DNA of 64,000 bases, taken from assembly GCF_000429185.2 (NCBI RefSeq), contig NZ_AUBJ02000001.1, forward strand, positions 3,596,001 through 3,660,000. Reading direction: 5' to 3'. The notes beneath the pieces are model-generated. The model was not told the origin of the DNA. It searched no databases and saw only the letters and a program-made list of their open reading frames with translations. This document shows positions 37,142-46,133 of this stretch, one piece after another. Made by a program: the position numbers and the translations under genes. This DNA comes from Actinoalloteichus caeruleus DSM 43889 (GTDB lineage: Bacteria; Actinomycetota; Actinomycetes; Mycobacteriales; Pseudonocardiaceae). The number at the start of each line of letters is the position of its first letter. Position 1 is the stretch's first letter.

Positions 37142-38525
37142 GTGACCCGGGTCGCCCTGTACCGGGCCCGTCAGCTCTCCCTGCACGCGGTGGACCTCTT
37201 CTGGCGGGCCGCGCACGCCGACGGGGCGGCGCGGACGGGGCTGGACCGCCTCACCTACGCGGTGATGGCGAACGTCGCCGTGGACGCCGCCATCGCGGTC
37301 GCGCTGGCCAACACCTTGTTCTTCTCGGCGGCCCCCGGCGAGAGCAGGGGCATGGTGGCCCTCTACCTGCTGATCACGGTGGCCCCGTTCGCGGTGGTCG
37401 CTCCGGTGGTCGGGCCGGCACTGGACCGGATCCAGCAGGGCAGGCGGTACGCGCTGGGGGCGTCCTTCGCGGCCCGGGCCCTGCTCGTCGTGGTGATCGC
37501 CCTGAACCCCGACGGCTGGGTGCTGTACCCGGCCGCGTTGGGCTGCGTGATCATGTCCAAGTCGTTCGGCGTGCTCCGGGGAGCGGTGACGCCCCGGGTC
37601 CTCCCCGCCGAGGTCTCCCTGGTGCGCACCAACTCCCGCCTGACGATCTTCGGGTTGGCGGCCGGAGCGGTCGCCGGTGCGCTGGCCACCGGACTGGTCG
37701 CGCTGTTCGGCTCCGGCGGGCGCTCTGGTGGGCCGCGCTGCTCGCGGTCGGGGGACGGCGCTGTGCCTCCGCGTCCCCGCCTGGGTGGAGAACACCGACG
37801 GGGAGGTGCGGGCCACCCTCGGCGCCCGGCCGGGCGGTGCGCGACAGCCCCTGGGCCGCCTGGTGGTGCTGGGTCTCTGGGGCGCCGGGACCGCGCGCCT
37901 GTTGACCGGCTTCCTGACGTTCTTCGCCGCCTTCGCCATCCAGGCGACGGACGACACCGCGGGGATGCACGTGCTCATGCTGGCGCTCCTCGCGGGAGCG
38001 GCCGGCCTGGGCAACCTGCTGGGCAACGCCGTGGGCAGCCGGATCCGGATGAGCCGACCCGACCAGGTGGTCATCGGTGTGGTGGGCGCCGCGCTGGCCA
38101 GCACCGCGCTCGCGGCGATCGCCGCCGGCTACCCCACCGCCCTGCTGGTCGCCCTCGTCGGAGCGACAGCCAGCGCGCTGGCGAAGGTCAGCCTGGACTC
38201 GCTGCTGCAACGGGAGCTACCGGAGGAGGCCCGGGCGTCGGCGTTCGGGCGGTCGGAGACCGTGCTCCAGCTGAGCTGGGTGTCCGGTGGCGCGCTGGGG
38301 CTGCTGTTGCCGCCCACCTACTGGGTCGGGTTCGCGGTGCTGTCGGTCCTCGTGGCGGTCGGGCTCACCCAGACCATCCTGATCGGACGGGGGCGGAGCC
38401 CGCTGCCGTTCCTGGCCGCCGGTCCACCGGTGGGCCCCGGGTCCGGCGCCGGGCCGGACCACCCCCCTCCGGCGAACGAGGCGGGGACGCCGCCGGGTCG
38501 AGCCGGCCCCGGAGGCGACGGCTGA
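37142..38525 (+). pseudogene. MFS transporter, two frameshifts
   Basis: A permease of about 461 residues when repaired. The first part has VMANVAVDAAIAVALANTLF, LLITVAPFAVVAPVVGPALD and RLTIFGLAAGAVAGALATG. It is followed in a third frame by ALWWAALLAVGG and in a second frame by TALCLRVPAWVENTDGE, then more helices to 38525. Two single-base additions in G runs (near 37717-37719 and 37749-37753) reconnect all three. GTG at 37142 follows GAGGAAG; an upstream in-frame Pro-rich extension is possible. From memory a similar MFS gene (Rv0876c) lies beside a DUF2771-type gene in mycobacteria, as here. Confidence 0.75.
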
Positions 38526-38598
38526 TCGACGGGTTCCCGGTGGCCCCCGCCCCCGCCGGGTGGGCGGTCCGCCCGGAACCGCACCGTAAGCTCCAGCC

Positions 38599-39123
38599 GT
38601 GCGCATCAGGGAGCTGAGGACACGGGCCGGGCGAGGCGGCGGACGAACGGGACGGCGGCTCCGCGCCGTGGGGGCCGCAGGACTGGCAGGGCTCGCCGTC
38701 GCGGGCTGCGCGAGTCCGACGGTGCCGGCCGTCTCCTTCTACGCGGCGGGCGAGACGGCCCGGACCGGACCCGCCCAGCACTGCGACGTGCTGATCGAGG
38801 AGTGCTCGGTCGACCCGGAGGCGGTGGCGGAGCTGCGGGTACCGCCGGGGTACCCGCTCCAGGTGTCGGTGCCCGGCGAGGTGGGGGACGCCCCGTGGCA
38901 GGTGACCTTCCGCTACCGGGAGGACGGCGAGGAGGTGGAGGCCCGCAGCCCCGTTTTCCCGCCAGGGGAACGCCAGGCGTACACGCTGCGGCTCCCCGAT
39001 GACGCGGCCCAACTGGAGACCGTGGAGATCCAGGAGTTCAGCGCGGTGCTGGTCGAGGACCCCGAGGGGGGCGTCGGATTCATCACGCGCGGCACCTGGG
39101 TGCTCTCGGTGGACGACCGCTGA
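38599..39123 (+). CDS. DUF2771 family lipoprotein
   Basis: A 174-residue exported protein. An Arg-rich N-terminus precedes a hydrophobic segment and a lipobox (LAVAGC), so it is probably a lipid-anchored cell-envelope protein. The mature part is beta-rich: PGYPLQVSVPGEVGDAPWQV and RQAYTLRLPDDAAQLETVEI are typical of DUF2771 as I recall. GTG at 38599. It follows the MFS gene by 73 bases on the same strand, an arrangement kept in other actinobacteria to my knowledge. Function unknown. Confidence 0.8.
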   Translation: MRIRELRTRAGRGGGRTGRRLRAVGAAGLAGLAVAGCASPTVPAVSFYAAGETARTGPAQHCDVLIEECSVDPEAVAELRVPPGYPLQVSVPGEVGDAPWQVTFRYREDGEEVEARSPVFPPGERQAYTLRLPDDAAQLETVEIQEFSAVLVEDPEGGVGFITRGTWVLSVDDR

Positions 39124-39310
39124 CGGGGGGGTGGCCGGCGACGAGGCCGACCGGCTGACGAGGACACCGCCTGCCCTCGCACCGGGGGACGTCCACCGGC
39201 TCACCCGTGTCCCGCCGGCGGCGAGGCCGCGCCCCGAACCAGCGGTGCCCGTTCCGGCGGGTGGCGCCCCCTCGGCCACGCGACCGGCACCGGGCTCCGC
39301 CGGGACGGCG

Positions 39311-39697
39311 TCAGGGCTCCAGTTCGCGGGCGACCGCCCGCACCACCTCGGCGATCCGCTTGGTGTTCCGCCGGTCCGGGTAGCGGCCCCGGCGCAGCTC
39401 CGGCTGGACCTTCGCCTCCAGCAGCTTGATCATGTCCTCGATGAGGCCGTGCAGCTCCTCGGCGGGACGCCGCCGCGCCTCGGCCACCGAAGGGGGCGCG
39501 TCGAGCAGCTTGACCGACAGCGCCTGCGGACCTCGGCGGCCCTCGGCCATGCCGAACTCCACCCGCTGGCCGGTCTTGAGCGCCTCCACCCCCGGCGGGA
39601 GGGCGGACGCGCGAACGTAGACGTCCTCGCCCCCGTCCTGGGTCACGAAGCCGAAGCCCTTCTCCGCGTCGTACCACTTGACCCTGCCGCTCGGCAC
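39311..39697 (-). CDS. cspB: Cold-shock domain protein with C-terminal extension
   Basis: A 128-residue RNA/ssDNA-binding protein. The cold-shock domain spans about residues 1-68: [20 protein letters not shown] carries RNP1, while RNP2 reads DVYVRASAL in place of the usual DVFVHFSAI. The C-terminal extension [20 protein letters not shown] and [20 protein letters not shown] is the form I remember from the mycobacterial CspB (Rv0871). GTG at 39697 is used, giving the normal PSGRVKW start. It converges on the DUF2771 gene. Confidence 0.9.
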   Translation of the reverse strand: MPSGRVKWYDAEKGFGFVTQDGGEDVYVRASALPPGVEALKTGQRVEFGMAEGRRGPQALSVKLLDAPPSVAEARRRPAEELHGLIEDMIKLLEAKVQPELRRGRYPDRRNTKRIAEVVRAVARELEP

Positions 39698-39973
39698 TGT
39701 CCTCACCGTTCCCTGTCGTCGATGGATGTCGTTCCGGTGCACTGGGTTCGTCTCCCCCGGCACGACGAACGCGCCCGGACCCAGGCATCATGGCGGATCG
39801 CACCGACCGGTACGCCGCCGTCATGGTCCCAAGCCAGGACGCGTCTCCCTCCAGCGTAAGGGGTACGTCGAGCCCGTTCCGCCGTCCTGGGTCCCGACTG
39901 CCCCCGCCCCTCCCCCGGTGACGGCGGTCGCCTCGCTACCGGCCGCCCCGTGGCGCGGCGTAAGGTGAGCCTC

Positions 39974-40195
39974 ATGTCGTCGAAGTCCTCCCGGAGCATC
40001 GCCCTGCCGATAGCGTTCGTGCTGTTCGCGGTGGGCCTGCTGGCGGTGCTGGGCACCTTCGCCGGGTACGGCCTCGGCTACCAGGACCAGCCGGTGTGGC
40101 TGAACGTCGGGACGCTGCTCACCCCGGTCGGCCTCGCGGTCGGCGTCGTGGCGGTGCTGTTCCAGGCCCGGCGGACCCGCCGGTCCGCCCGATGA
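39974..40195 (+). CDS. Small membrane protein, two helices
   Basis: A 73-residue protein with two hydrophobic helices (IALPIAFVLFAVGLLAVLGT and VGTLLTPVGLAVGVVAVLF), a short Ser/Lys N-terminus and a basic Arg-rich C-terminus, so both ends are probably cytoplasmic. ATG at 39974 is preceded by AAGGTGAG. Single gene; no family recognised. Confidence 0.7.
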   Translation: MSSKSSRSIALPIAFVLFAVGLLAVLGTFAGYGLGYQDQPVWLNVGTLLTPVGLAVGVVAVLFQARRTRRSAR

Positions 40196-40312
40196 CCGGA
40201 GCCGGTCCCGGCCGGGCCCTGCCCTCCGGGGAGCTCGGCTCCCTCCGGCCCCGGGCTGGGTGGTCGGCGTCGACTCCGCCGGTCGATTGACATCGAAGCG
40301 CTGTCCGGAAGA

Positions 40313-40999
40313 ATGATCTCCGTGGACTCGGCCACCCGGTTGCCCGTTCGGGTCAAGATGTCGCTCCGGGACACCCTGTTGGCGGGGGCGGTCGAGCTCC
40401 TCACCGAACGCGGGTTCCACAAGTTGCGGATGAGCGACGTCGCCGCGACGGCGGGGGTGAGCAGGCAGACCGTCTACAACGAGTTCGGCGGCAAGGAAAC
40501 CCTCGCCCACGCGGTGGCCCTGAGCAGGGCGCACGCCTACCTCGACGGTGTCGGCGCCGTACTCGCCGCCTCGGACGACCCCGTGGCGGGGGTGAAGGCC
40601 GCCGTCCGGCACACGCTGGACCGCACGGTCGAGGACCCGCTGTTGACGTCCATCCTCACCGGGATCAACGCCACCGCCCTCTTCCCGTTCCTCCACGCGC
40701 CGGACCGCGTCACGCTGCGGGCCGCCGTGGAGCTGATCAGCAAGCACCTCCGCCAGCAGCTGCCGAGGATGCCTCCCTCCGCCACCGTCTTCTACGCCGA
40801 GAGCATCGTCCGGTTGACGCTGAGCCACCTGTTGCTGCCCAGCTCCAGTCCAGCCGAGGCCGCGGACTCCGTCACGGCCATCGCGGCGACCCTGCTCGCC
40901 CCGCACCTGTCCGCCCACGCGCAGCGCCGCCGGCCGGCCAGGGGCATCGCCAAACCGGGCGGCCCCCGGGCCTCCCACCTGGGTGGAGCGAGCAACTGA
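40313..40999 (+). CDS. TetR-family transcriptional regulator
   Basis: A 228-residue regulator. HTH at about residues 18-62: AGAVELLTERGFHKLRMSDV then GVSRQTVYNEFGGKETLAHA. The C-terminal domain is helical with a basic tail. A TTGACA at 40287-40292 lies so close that the ATG at 40313 overlaps the place expected for the -10; the true start may be GTG at 40322 on a leaderless mRNA, or ATG at 40358, all in frame. The next gene, a PhzF protein, is 121 bases downstream. Target genes unknown. Confidence 0.88.
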   Translation: MISVDSATRLPVRVKMSLRDTLLAGAVELLTERGFHKLRMSDVAATAGVSRQTVYNEFGGKETLAHAVALSRAHAYLDGVGAVLAASDDPVAGVKAAVRHTLDRTVEDPLLTSILTGINATALFPFLHAPDRVTLRAAVELISKHLRQQLPRMPPSATVFYAESIVRLTLSHLLLPSSSPAEAADSVTAIAATLLAPHLSAHAQRRRPARGIAKPGGPRASHLGGASN

Positions 41000-41120
41000 C
41001 CCGCTCGCGGCGGGTGCTCCCCTCGCGAACTGGGCGTACCGGGAACCACCTGCCGTGAACTGCCAACCAGTTGCGCGCGAAAGGACCACCCGGTGCGCGT
41101 CGGCCCGCTAGGGTCTCGCC

Positions 41121-41900
41121 ATGTCGGTTGACGTATACCTCGTGGACGCCTTCAGTGACCGGGCGTTCAGCGGTAATCCCGCCGGAGTGGTCCTCCTCCC
41201 CGGGTTCCGGGACCCGGAGTGGATGCAGGCAGTGGCCGCCGAACTGAAGCACTCGGAGACGGCCTTCGTGCAGATCGGGGCCGAGGACCAGGACGAAGCC
41301 CTCCCGCTGCGGTGGTTCACCCCCGAGACGGAGGTGGACCTGTGCGGGCACGCCACACTGGCCGCCGCTCACGTGCTCGGTGGCAGCCAGCGCTTCACCA
41401 CCCGCAGCGGCGAGCTGCGCTGCGTCTCCACGGGTGGGGGCTGGGTGGAGATGGACTTCCCCGCCGACCCGCCGAGCAGGGTGGACGGAGTTCCGCCCAC
41501 CGGCCTCCCCGAGGTCACCGTGACCGGGATCGGCATGGGCCGGGAGGACCTGCTGGTGGAGGTCGCGTCGCCGGCCGAGGTCCGCGCCCTGCGCCCGGAC
41601 CTCGCCGCGCTGGCGTCCCTGCCGGGGCGTGGGGTGATCTTCACTGCCGAGGAGACGGCCGGCGAAGCCGACTTCGTGAGCCGGTGCTTCTACCCCAAAC
41701 AGGGGATCCCCGAGGACCCGGTGACCGGCTCGGCGCACTGCGTCCTCGCCGGGTGGTGGTCGGAGCGGCTGGGACGCTCGTCCCTGCTCGGTGAGCAGGT
41801 CTCCGCCCGGGGCGGGCGGGTGCGCCTGGAGCTCGAGGGTGAGCGGGTCCGGCTCGGCGGCCGCGCGGTCACCGTGCTCCGCGGCTCGCTGTACGCCTGA
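41121..41900 (+). CDS. PhzF-family isomerase/epimerase
   Basis: A 259-residue diaminopimelate-epimerase-fold protein. The N-terminal signature DAFSDRAFSGNPAGVVLL, the active-site Glu in ELKHSETAFV and the C-terminal EDPVTGSAHCVLAGWW match PhzF (phenazine) and YddE-type proteins. Short of the 280-300 residues common in the family but complete in motifs. No phenazine genes are nearby, so it is probably a stand-alone isomerase of unknown substrate. Confidence 0.9.
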   Translation: MSVDVYLVDAFSDRAFSGNPAGVVLLPGFRDPEWMQAVAAELKHSETAFVQIGAEDQDEALPLRWFTPETEVDLCGHATLAAAHVLGGSQRFTTRSGELRCVSTGGGWVEMDFPADPPSRVDGVPPTGLPEVTVTGIGMGREDLLVEVASPAEVRALRPDLAALASLPGRGVIFTAEETAGEADFVSRCFYPKQGIPEDPVTGSAHCVLAGWWSERLGRSSLLGEQVSARGGRVRLELEGERVRLGGRAVTVLRGSLYA

Positions 41901-41948
41901 CCGCCGGCCGGGCCGGGCCAGCGCCCACGGGCCCCAGGACCGCGACCG

Positions 41949-42791
41949 TCACCCGGGGAACGGGTCCGCCGACCTGCCGACCAGGTCCGCCACCGTGTCG
42001 ATGATGCGGGTCGGTCGGTAGGGGTAGGCCTCGGCGGTGTCCCGGCCCGAGATCCCGGAGAGGACGAGGATGGTGGGCATGCCCGCCTCCAGGCCCGACC
42101 GGACGTCGGTGTCCATCCGGTCACCGATCATCAACGTGTTCTGCGAGTGGGTGCCCAGTGCGCGCAGGGCGGACCGCATCATCAGCGGGTTGGGCTTGCC
42201 CACGTAGTAGGGGGCCCGCCCGCTGGCCCGCTCCATCAGCGCCGCGACGGCACCGGTCGCGGGCAGCGACCCCTCCCGGCTCGGGCCGGTCGAGTCGGGG
42301 TTGGTCGCGATGAACTTCGCACCCGCCTCCAACAGGCGCACCGCCCTGGTGATCGCGGTGAAGCTGTAGGTCCTGGTCTCCCCGAGCACCACGTAGTCGG
42401 GATCGCGGTCGGTGAGCACGTACCCGACCTTGTGCAGGGCCGTGGTCAACCCGGCCTCGCCGATCACGTAGGCGGACCCGCCCGGCCGCTGGGCGTCCAG
42501 GAACTGCGCGGTGGCCAGGGCGGAGGTCCAGATCGCGTCCTCGGGGACGTCGAGACCGTTGCCGAGCAGCCGGGCCCGGAGGTCGCGGGGGGTGTGGATC
42601 GAGTTGTTGGTGAGCACCATGAACCTGATCCCGCGCTCGGTGAGCTCGGCGAGCAGCTCACCGGCTCCCGGGACCGGGTGCTCCTCGTGCACCAGCACGC
42701 CGTCCATGTCGAACAGGTACGACCAGGCCGGCTCCTCGGACGGGACGGACTCGGGGACGCTCGCTGCCTCGCTCACCGAAACATGCTGCAA
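41949..42791 (-). CDS. HAD-IIA family phosphatase (NagD-like)
   Basis: A 280-residue haloacid-dehalogenase-superfamily hydrolase. Motif I is YLFDMDGVLVHEEHPV (nucleophile and acid Asp), motif II is RFMVLTNNSIHTPRDL, motif III Lys lies in VGKPNPLMM, and motif IV is MIGDRMDTDVRSGLEAGM. The cap between II and III is of the C2 type. It probably dephosphorylates a sugar or nucleotide phosphate. TTG at 42791 gives the longest frame; GTG at 42776 is an alternative and neither has a clear ribosome-binding site. Confidence 0.9.
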   Translation of the reverse strand: MQHVSVSEAASVPESVPSEEPAWSYLFDMDGVLVHEEHPVPGAGELLAELTERGIRFMVLTNNSIHTPRDLRARLLGNGLDVPEDAIWTSALATAQFLDAQRPGGSAYVIGEAGLTTALHKVGYVLTDRDPDYVVLGETRTYSFTAITRAVRLLEAGAKFIATNPDSTGPSREGSLPATGAVAALMERASGRAPYYVGKPNPLMMRSALRALGTHSQNTLMIGDRMDTDVRSGLEAGMPTILVLSGISGRDTAEAYPYRPTRIIDTVADLVGRSADPFPG

Positions 42792-42873
42792 CGGGAGGCA
42801 CCGTCAGCGCTACCGGTGTGTCCGACTCGTCCGGTCCGCCGGTCCGCCGGGATCGGCGCTCTCCGGCCGGAGG

Positions 42874-43278
42874 TCACGTCGGGGGCCGCGGCGTCTCCAC
42901 CACCACGTGGGTCGACTTGACGACGGCGACGGCGAGCACCCCGGGTTCCAGCCCCAGCTCGCGGACCGCCTCCGTGCTCATCAGCGACACCACCCGGTGC
43001 GGCCCGCACACCAGCTCCACCTTGGCCATCACGGTGTCGGCGACGACGTCGGTGACCAGGCCGACGAACCGGTTGCGGGCCGAGCGACCCACGGCGGAGG
43101 GATCGGGCACCGCGCGGGCCGTGGAACCCGCGAAGGCGGCGAGCACCGCGCCGTCCACCACCTTGCGACCCGCGGCGTCGACCTCACCGGCGAGCTGCCC
43201 GGAGTCGAGCCAGCGGCGGACGGTGTCGTCACTGACCCCCAGGAGCCCGGCTGCCTCGGAGATGCGGTAGAGCGGCAC
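42874..43278 (-). CDS. Molybdate-binding (TOBE) protein with HTH
   Basis: A 134-residue protein with an N-terminal MerR/excisionase-like HTH (YRISEAAGLLGVSDDTVRRW, residues 3-22) and a C-terminal molybdopterin-binding-type TOBE domain (SARNRFVGLVTDVVADTVMA and VVSLMSTEAVRELGLEPG). Such proteins bind molybdate and may regulate its uptake or buffer it. Its place among molybdenum cofactor genes (moaA is about 0.7 kb away) supports this. The GTG start lies inside the 3' end of the marR gene (50-base overlap). Confidence 0.85.
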   Translation of the reverse strand: MPLYRISEAAGLLGVSDDTVRRWLDSGQLAGEVDAAGRKVVDGAVLAAFAGSTARAVPDPSAVGRSARNRFVGLVTDVVADTVMAKVELVCGPHRVVSLMSTEAVRELGLEPGVLAVAVVKSTHVVVETPRPPT

Positions 43279-43795
43279 GGCGCGACACTACTCGGCGGCC
43301 GACCGGCCGCCGTGGCACACCGCCGCGCGGCGCGCCGAGGCCCCGCTCGTCGCCGGCGTCGATGGCCTCCCGGACGGCGCCGATCATCCGCAGGCAGTAG
43401 TCCTCGATCACCGCGAGTTCCTCGTCCCCGTACTCGGCGACCAGCTCCTCGGTGAACGGGACGAGTGCCTCGACGGTCCCGGAGGGCACCGGCGAGGGCG
43501 CGAGCCGGACCCGGACCCGCCTCCTGTCGTCCGGGTCGGGGACGCGGACGACGTACCCCGCTTCCTCGAGGCGGTCGAGCAGACCGGTGACCGCGCCCGT
43601 GGACAACCCGACTCCCTCGGCGATCTCCCCGGCGCTGAGGGGTACCGGTGCGCGGCTGACGAGGTCGAGGCACTTGTAGGCGGTCGGCGACAGGCCGAGT
43701 CGTTCGGCGAGCCGACCGTGGAGCAGGGCGGTCGCCGCTCCGAGTTCGCGGCTCAGCTCCGCGAGCCTGGCCGCTCGCCCGGCGCGCTCGGACAT
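43229..43795 (-). CDS. MarR-family transcriptional regulator
   Basis: A 188-residue regulator. The winged helix reads LSPTAYKCLDLVSRAPVPLS, then GLSTGAVTGLLDRLEEAGYV and the wing DPDDRRRVRVRL. ATG at 43795. The last about 45 residues are an unusual Arg/Gly-rich tail that overlaps the start of the molybdate-binding protein gene by 50 bases. The overlap is long for this genome; a shortened tail through a local sequence error is possible. It is divergent from moaA and may control it or the neighbouring Mo-binding gene. Confidence 0.85.
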   Translation of the reverse strand: MSERAGRAARLAELSRELGAATALLHGRLAERLGLSPTAYKCLDLVSRAPVPLSAGEIAEGVGLSTGAVTGLLDRLEEAGYVVRVPDPDDRRRVRVRLAPSPVPSGTVEALVPFTEELVAEYGDEELAVIEDYCLRMIGAVREAIDAGDERGLGAPRGGVPRRPVGRRVVSRRAALPHLRGSRAPGGQ

Positions 43796-43966
43796 GGGCA
43801 CCTCGCCTGCGTGTTCCTGGCCGTCCCCGGTGGGCGGTCCTCGACCGGGCGGCTGACCCGCGGATGGTAAACCGGCGGGCCACCGCCCGTCGGATCGACC
43901 CCTCCGACCCAGCTCCGGGTGCCCGCTCCCCGGGCGGCTTCGCCGCCGCACTCTAGGCTGGGACAG

Positions 43967-45025
43967 ATGACGGCGGTTGATCTGGGCATGCCGAGGGTCC
44001 CCCGGTCCCGGGACCTGCCACCCCGGCCCGGGACACCAGAACTCGTGGACCGTTACCAACGGGTCGCCACCGACCTGCGGGTCTCACTGATCGACAAGTG
44101 CAACCTGCGCTGCCACTACTGCATGCCGGCGGAGGGGCTGGACTGGCTGCCCGCCCGGGAGCTGCTCACCACGCGGGAGGTGGTCCGGCTGGTCCGGATC
44201 GCGGTGGAGCGCCTCGGGGTCACGGAGCTGAGGTTCACCGGAGGGGAGCCCCTCCTGCGCCCGGACCTGGAGGAGATCGTGGCGGCCGCCGCCGCGCTGA
44301 GTCCGAGGCCGGGGATCTCGTTGACGACGAACGGCATCTCGCTGCGGTCCCGGGCGGCCGCGCTGGCCGCCGCCGGCCTGGACCGGGTGAACGTGTCGCT
44401 CGACTCGGTGCGGCCGGAGACGTTCCGGCGCATCACCCGGCGGGACCGGCTCGCCGACGTCCTGGACGGCCTCGCCTCGGCGGCGGAGGCCGGACTGCGT
44501 CCGGTCAAGGTCAACGCGGTCCTGCTCCCCGGGGTCAACGAGCACGAGGCGGTCGAGTTGGTCCGGTTCTGCCTCGCCCACGGGTACGAGCCCCGGTTCA
44601 TCGAACAGATGCCGCTCGACGCGCAGCACGGGTGGGACCGGTCGGCGATGGTGACGGCCGACCGCATCCTGGAGCTGCTCTCCGAGTCGGTCCGGCTCAC
44701 GCCGGCCACCGACGACCGGGGTTCCACGCCCGCCGAGCGGTGGCTCGTGGACGGCGGTCCCGGCACCGTGGGCGTCATCGCGTCCGTCACCCGACCGTTC
44801 TGCGGGGCGTGCGACCGCACCAGGCTCACGGCCGACGGGCAGCTCCGGTCGTGCCTGTTCTCCCAGGAGGAGACTGATCTGCGGGCACTGGTCCGGGCGG
44901 GGGCCGACGACGACGGCATCGCCGCGGCCTGGCGCGAGGCGATGTGGGGGAAGCCCGCCGGCCACGGGATCGACGACGAGGACTTCGTCCAGCCCCAGCG
45001 CCCGATGAGCGCCATCGGCGGCTGA
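43967..45025 (+). CDS. moaA: GTP 3',8-cyclase, molybdenum cofactor biosynthesis
   Basis: A 352-residue radical-SAM enzyme that cyclises GTP, the first step of molybdopterin synthesis, acting with MoaC. The radical-SAM cluster ligands are in LIDKCNLRCHYCMPAEG, the SAM-binding RFTGGEPLLR follows, and the C-terminal cluster is PFCGACDRTRLTADGQLRSC. The C-terminal Gly-Gly tail needed for GTP binding is present (SAIGG). ATG at 43967. moaC, mog-moaE and moaD are all within about 8 kb. Confidence 0.96.
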   Translation: MTAVDLGMPRVPRSRDLPPRPGTPELVDRYQRVATDLRVSLIDKCNLRCHYCMPAEGLDWLPARELLTTREVVRLVRIAVERLGVTELRFTGGEPLLRPDLEEIVAAAAALSPRPGISLTTNGISLRSRAAALAAAGLDRVNVSLDSVRPETFRRITRRDRLADVLDGLASAAEAGLRPVKVNAVLLPGVNEHEAVELVRFCLAHGYEPRFIEQMPLDAQHGWDRSAMVTADRILELLSESVRLTPATDDRGSTPAERWLVDGGPGTVGVIASVTRPFCGACDRTRLTADGQLRSCLFSQEETDLRALVRAGADDDGIAAAWREAMWGKPAGHGIDDEDFVQPQRPMSAIGG

Positions 45026-45259
45026 GCCGTCTCCACGCCCGTCGGGGATGACGGCCCGGCGCGGGCTCCACCGTGTTCCCGTCTCCCGTTTCCCGTGCTT
45101 GTCACCTCCGCTCCTGAGCGGCAGTGCCGGCGACGCGCAGGCGGGACGCACGCGCGGGCGGAGGGCGCCCGCGGCCGCGTCTGGCACCAGCGTGCCGCTC
45201 GGACGGGAAGAGCGGGGGACGGGCGAGGACGTTCGCCCCCGAGGAGGAGAGGACAGGAA

Positions 45260-45901
45260 GTGCGGAGCACGACAGGTGTCCCGGGGCGGGGAGCGCCCGA
45301 CGAACGGTTCTTCGTCCTGACCGGGGGGCCGGGGTCGGGCAAGACGACGATCCTCGACGAGCTGGCGGCCCGAGGGATGGCGGTGACACGAGAGGCCGGG
45401 CGCGGGATCATCCAGGACCAGGTGCTGGTGGGCGGACCGGCACTGCCCTGGGCGGACCCCGCGCTGTTCGCCGAGCTGATGCTCTGCTGGGAGCTCCGCT
45501 CGTACCGCGCCGCCGCCGAGGAGGCGGGACCGGTCTTCTTCGACCGGGGCACGCCGGACGTCCTCGGCTACCTGCGGCTGTCCGGTGCGAGGGTGCCGCC
45601 GCACGTCCAGCGGGCGGCGCGGGAGGTCCCCTACCACCGCCTGGTGTTCGTGACCCCGTACTGGCCGGAGATCTTCCACCACGACGCGGAGCGGAGGCAG
45701 GACCACGCGGAGGCGGAACGGACCTGCGAGGTGATGCTGGCGGTGTACCGCGAACTCGGCTACGAGACGGTGCTCGTCCCGAGGGGGACGCCCGCCGAGC
45801 GGGCCGACTTCGTCCTGGAACGCGTTCACGACCAGCGCCCGGCTCCCTGCGAGGTGGCCGGGCACGGGGAGCGGGCCGAGTCCCCACCGGCGCTCCCCTG
45901 A
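45260..45901 (+). CDS. P-loop AAA-family nucleotide-binding protein
   Basis: A 213-residue ATPase or kinase-like protein. FFVLTGGPGSGKTTILDELA is the Walker A region at about residues 15-34; an acidic VFFDRGTPDVLGYL resembles the Walker B or lid of nucleotide kinases; YWPEIFHHDAERRQDHAEAE resembles the AAA_28 group. GTG at 45260 has an AGGAGAGGACAGGAA ribosome-binding region. A short Pro/Glu tail ends the protein. Stand-alone gene between moaA and a DUF4267/TetR pair; target unknown. Confidence 0.8.
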   Translation: MRSTTGVPGRGAPDERFFVLTGGPGSGKTTILDELAARGMAVTREAGRGIIQDQVLVGGPALPWADPALFAELMLCWELRSYRAAAEEAGPVFFDRGTPDVLGYLRLSGARVPPHVQRAAREVPYHRLVFVTPYWPEIFHHDAERRQDHAEAERTCEVMLAVYRELGYETVLVPRGTPAERADFVLERVHDQRPAPCEVAGHGERAESPPALP

Positions 45902-45991
45902 CCAGTCGGCCGGCAGCGCGTCACCGACGGCACGTCCGGGCCGCCAGGGGACGACGTCCGGCGTCGGGACCCGCCGCCAGGCGCCCGCCGA

Positions 45992-46061
45992 GGGCGCTGG
46001 GGGCGCTGGGGGCGCTGGGGCGCTGGGGCGCTGGGGGCGCTGGGGGCGCTGGGGGCGCTGG
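45992..46061 (+). repeat. Tandem minisatellite, 8-9-bp unit, eight copies
   Basis: Eight head-to-tail copies of GGGCGCTGG, two of which (the fourth and fifth) are one G shorter. The array is intergenic, about 90 bases after the P-loop gene and about 70 bases before the GTG of the DUF4267 gene. Length variation between strains is likely; the short copies may also be under-called G runs. Confidence 0.9.
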
Positions 46062-46109
46062 AAATCCTCGGCCGGGCGGCGGCACGTGGTACTGTCATCG
46101 ACAGATTCC

Positions 46110-46122
46110 CTTTCAGTGAAAG
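46110..46122. promoter_or_regulatory. Palindromes upstream of DUF4267-tetR
   Basis: CTTTCA-G-TGAAAG is a perfect inverted repeat, 11 bases upstream of the GTG start. A second palindrome CTGTC-ATC-GACAG lies at 46092-46104. Both are richer in A/T than the surroundings and sit in the promoter region of a pair whose second gene is a TetR regulator, so one is probably its operator. Confidence 0.5.
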
Positions 46123-46133
46123 ATCGGAGCCGC

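Noticed and set aside
43229-43295. Frameshift in the 43-kb MarR tail
   Set aside because: The tail and 50-base overlap are odd, but no single-base addition gives a better ending, so it is left as read.
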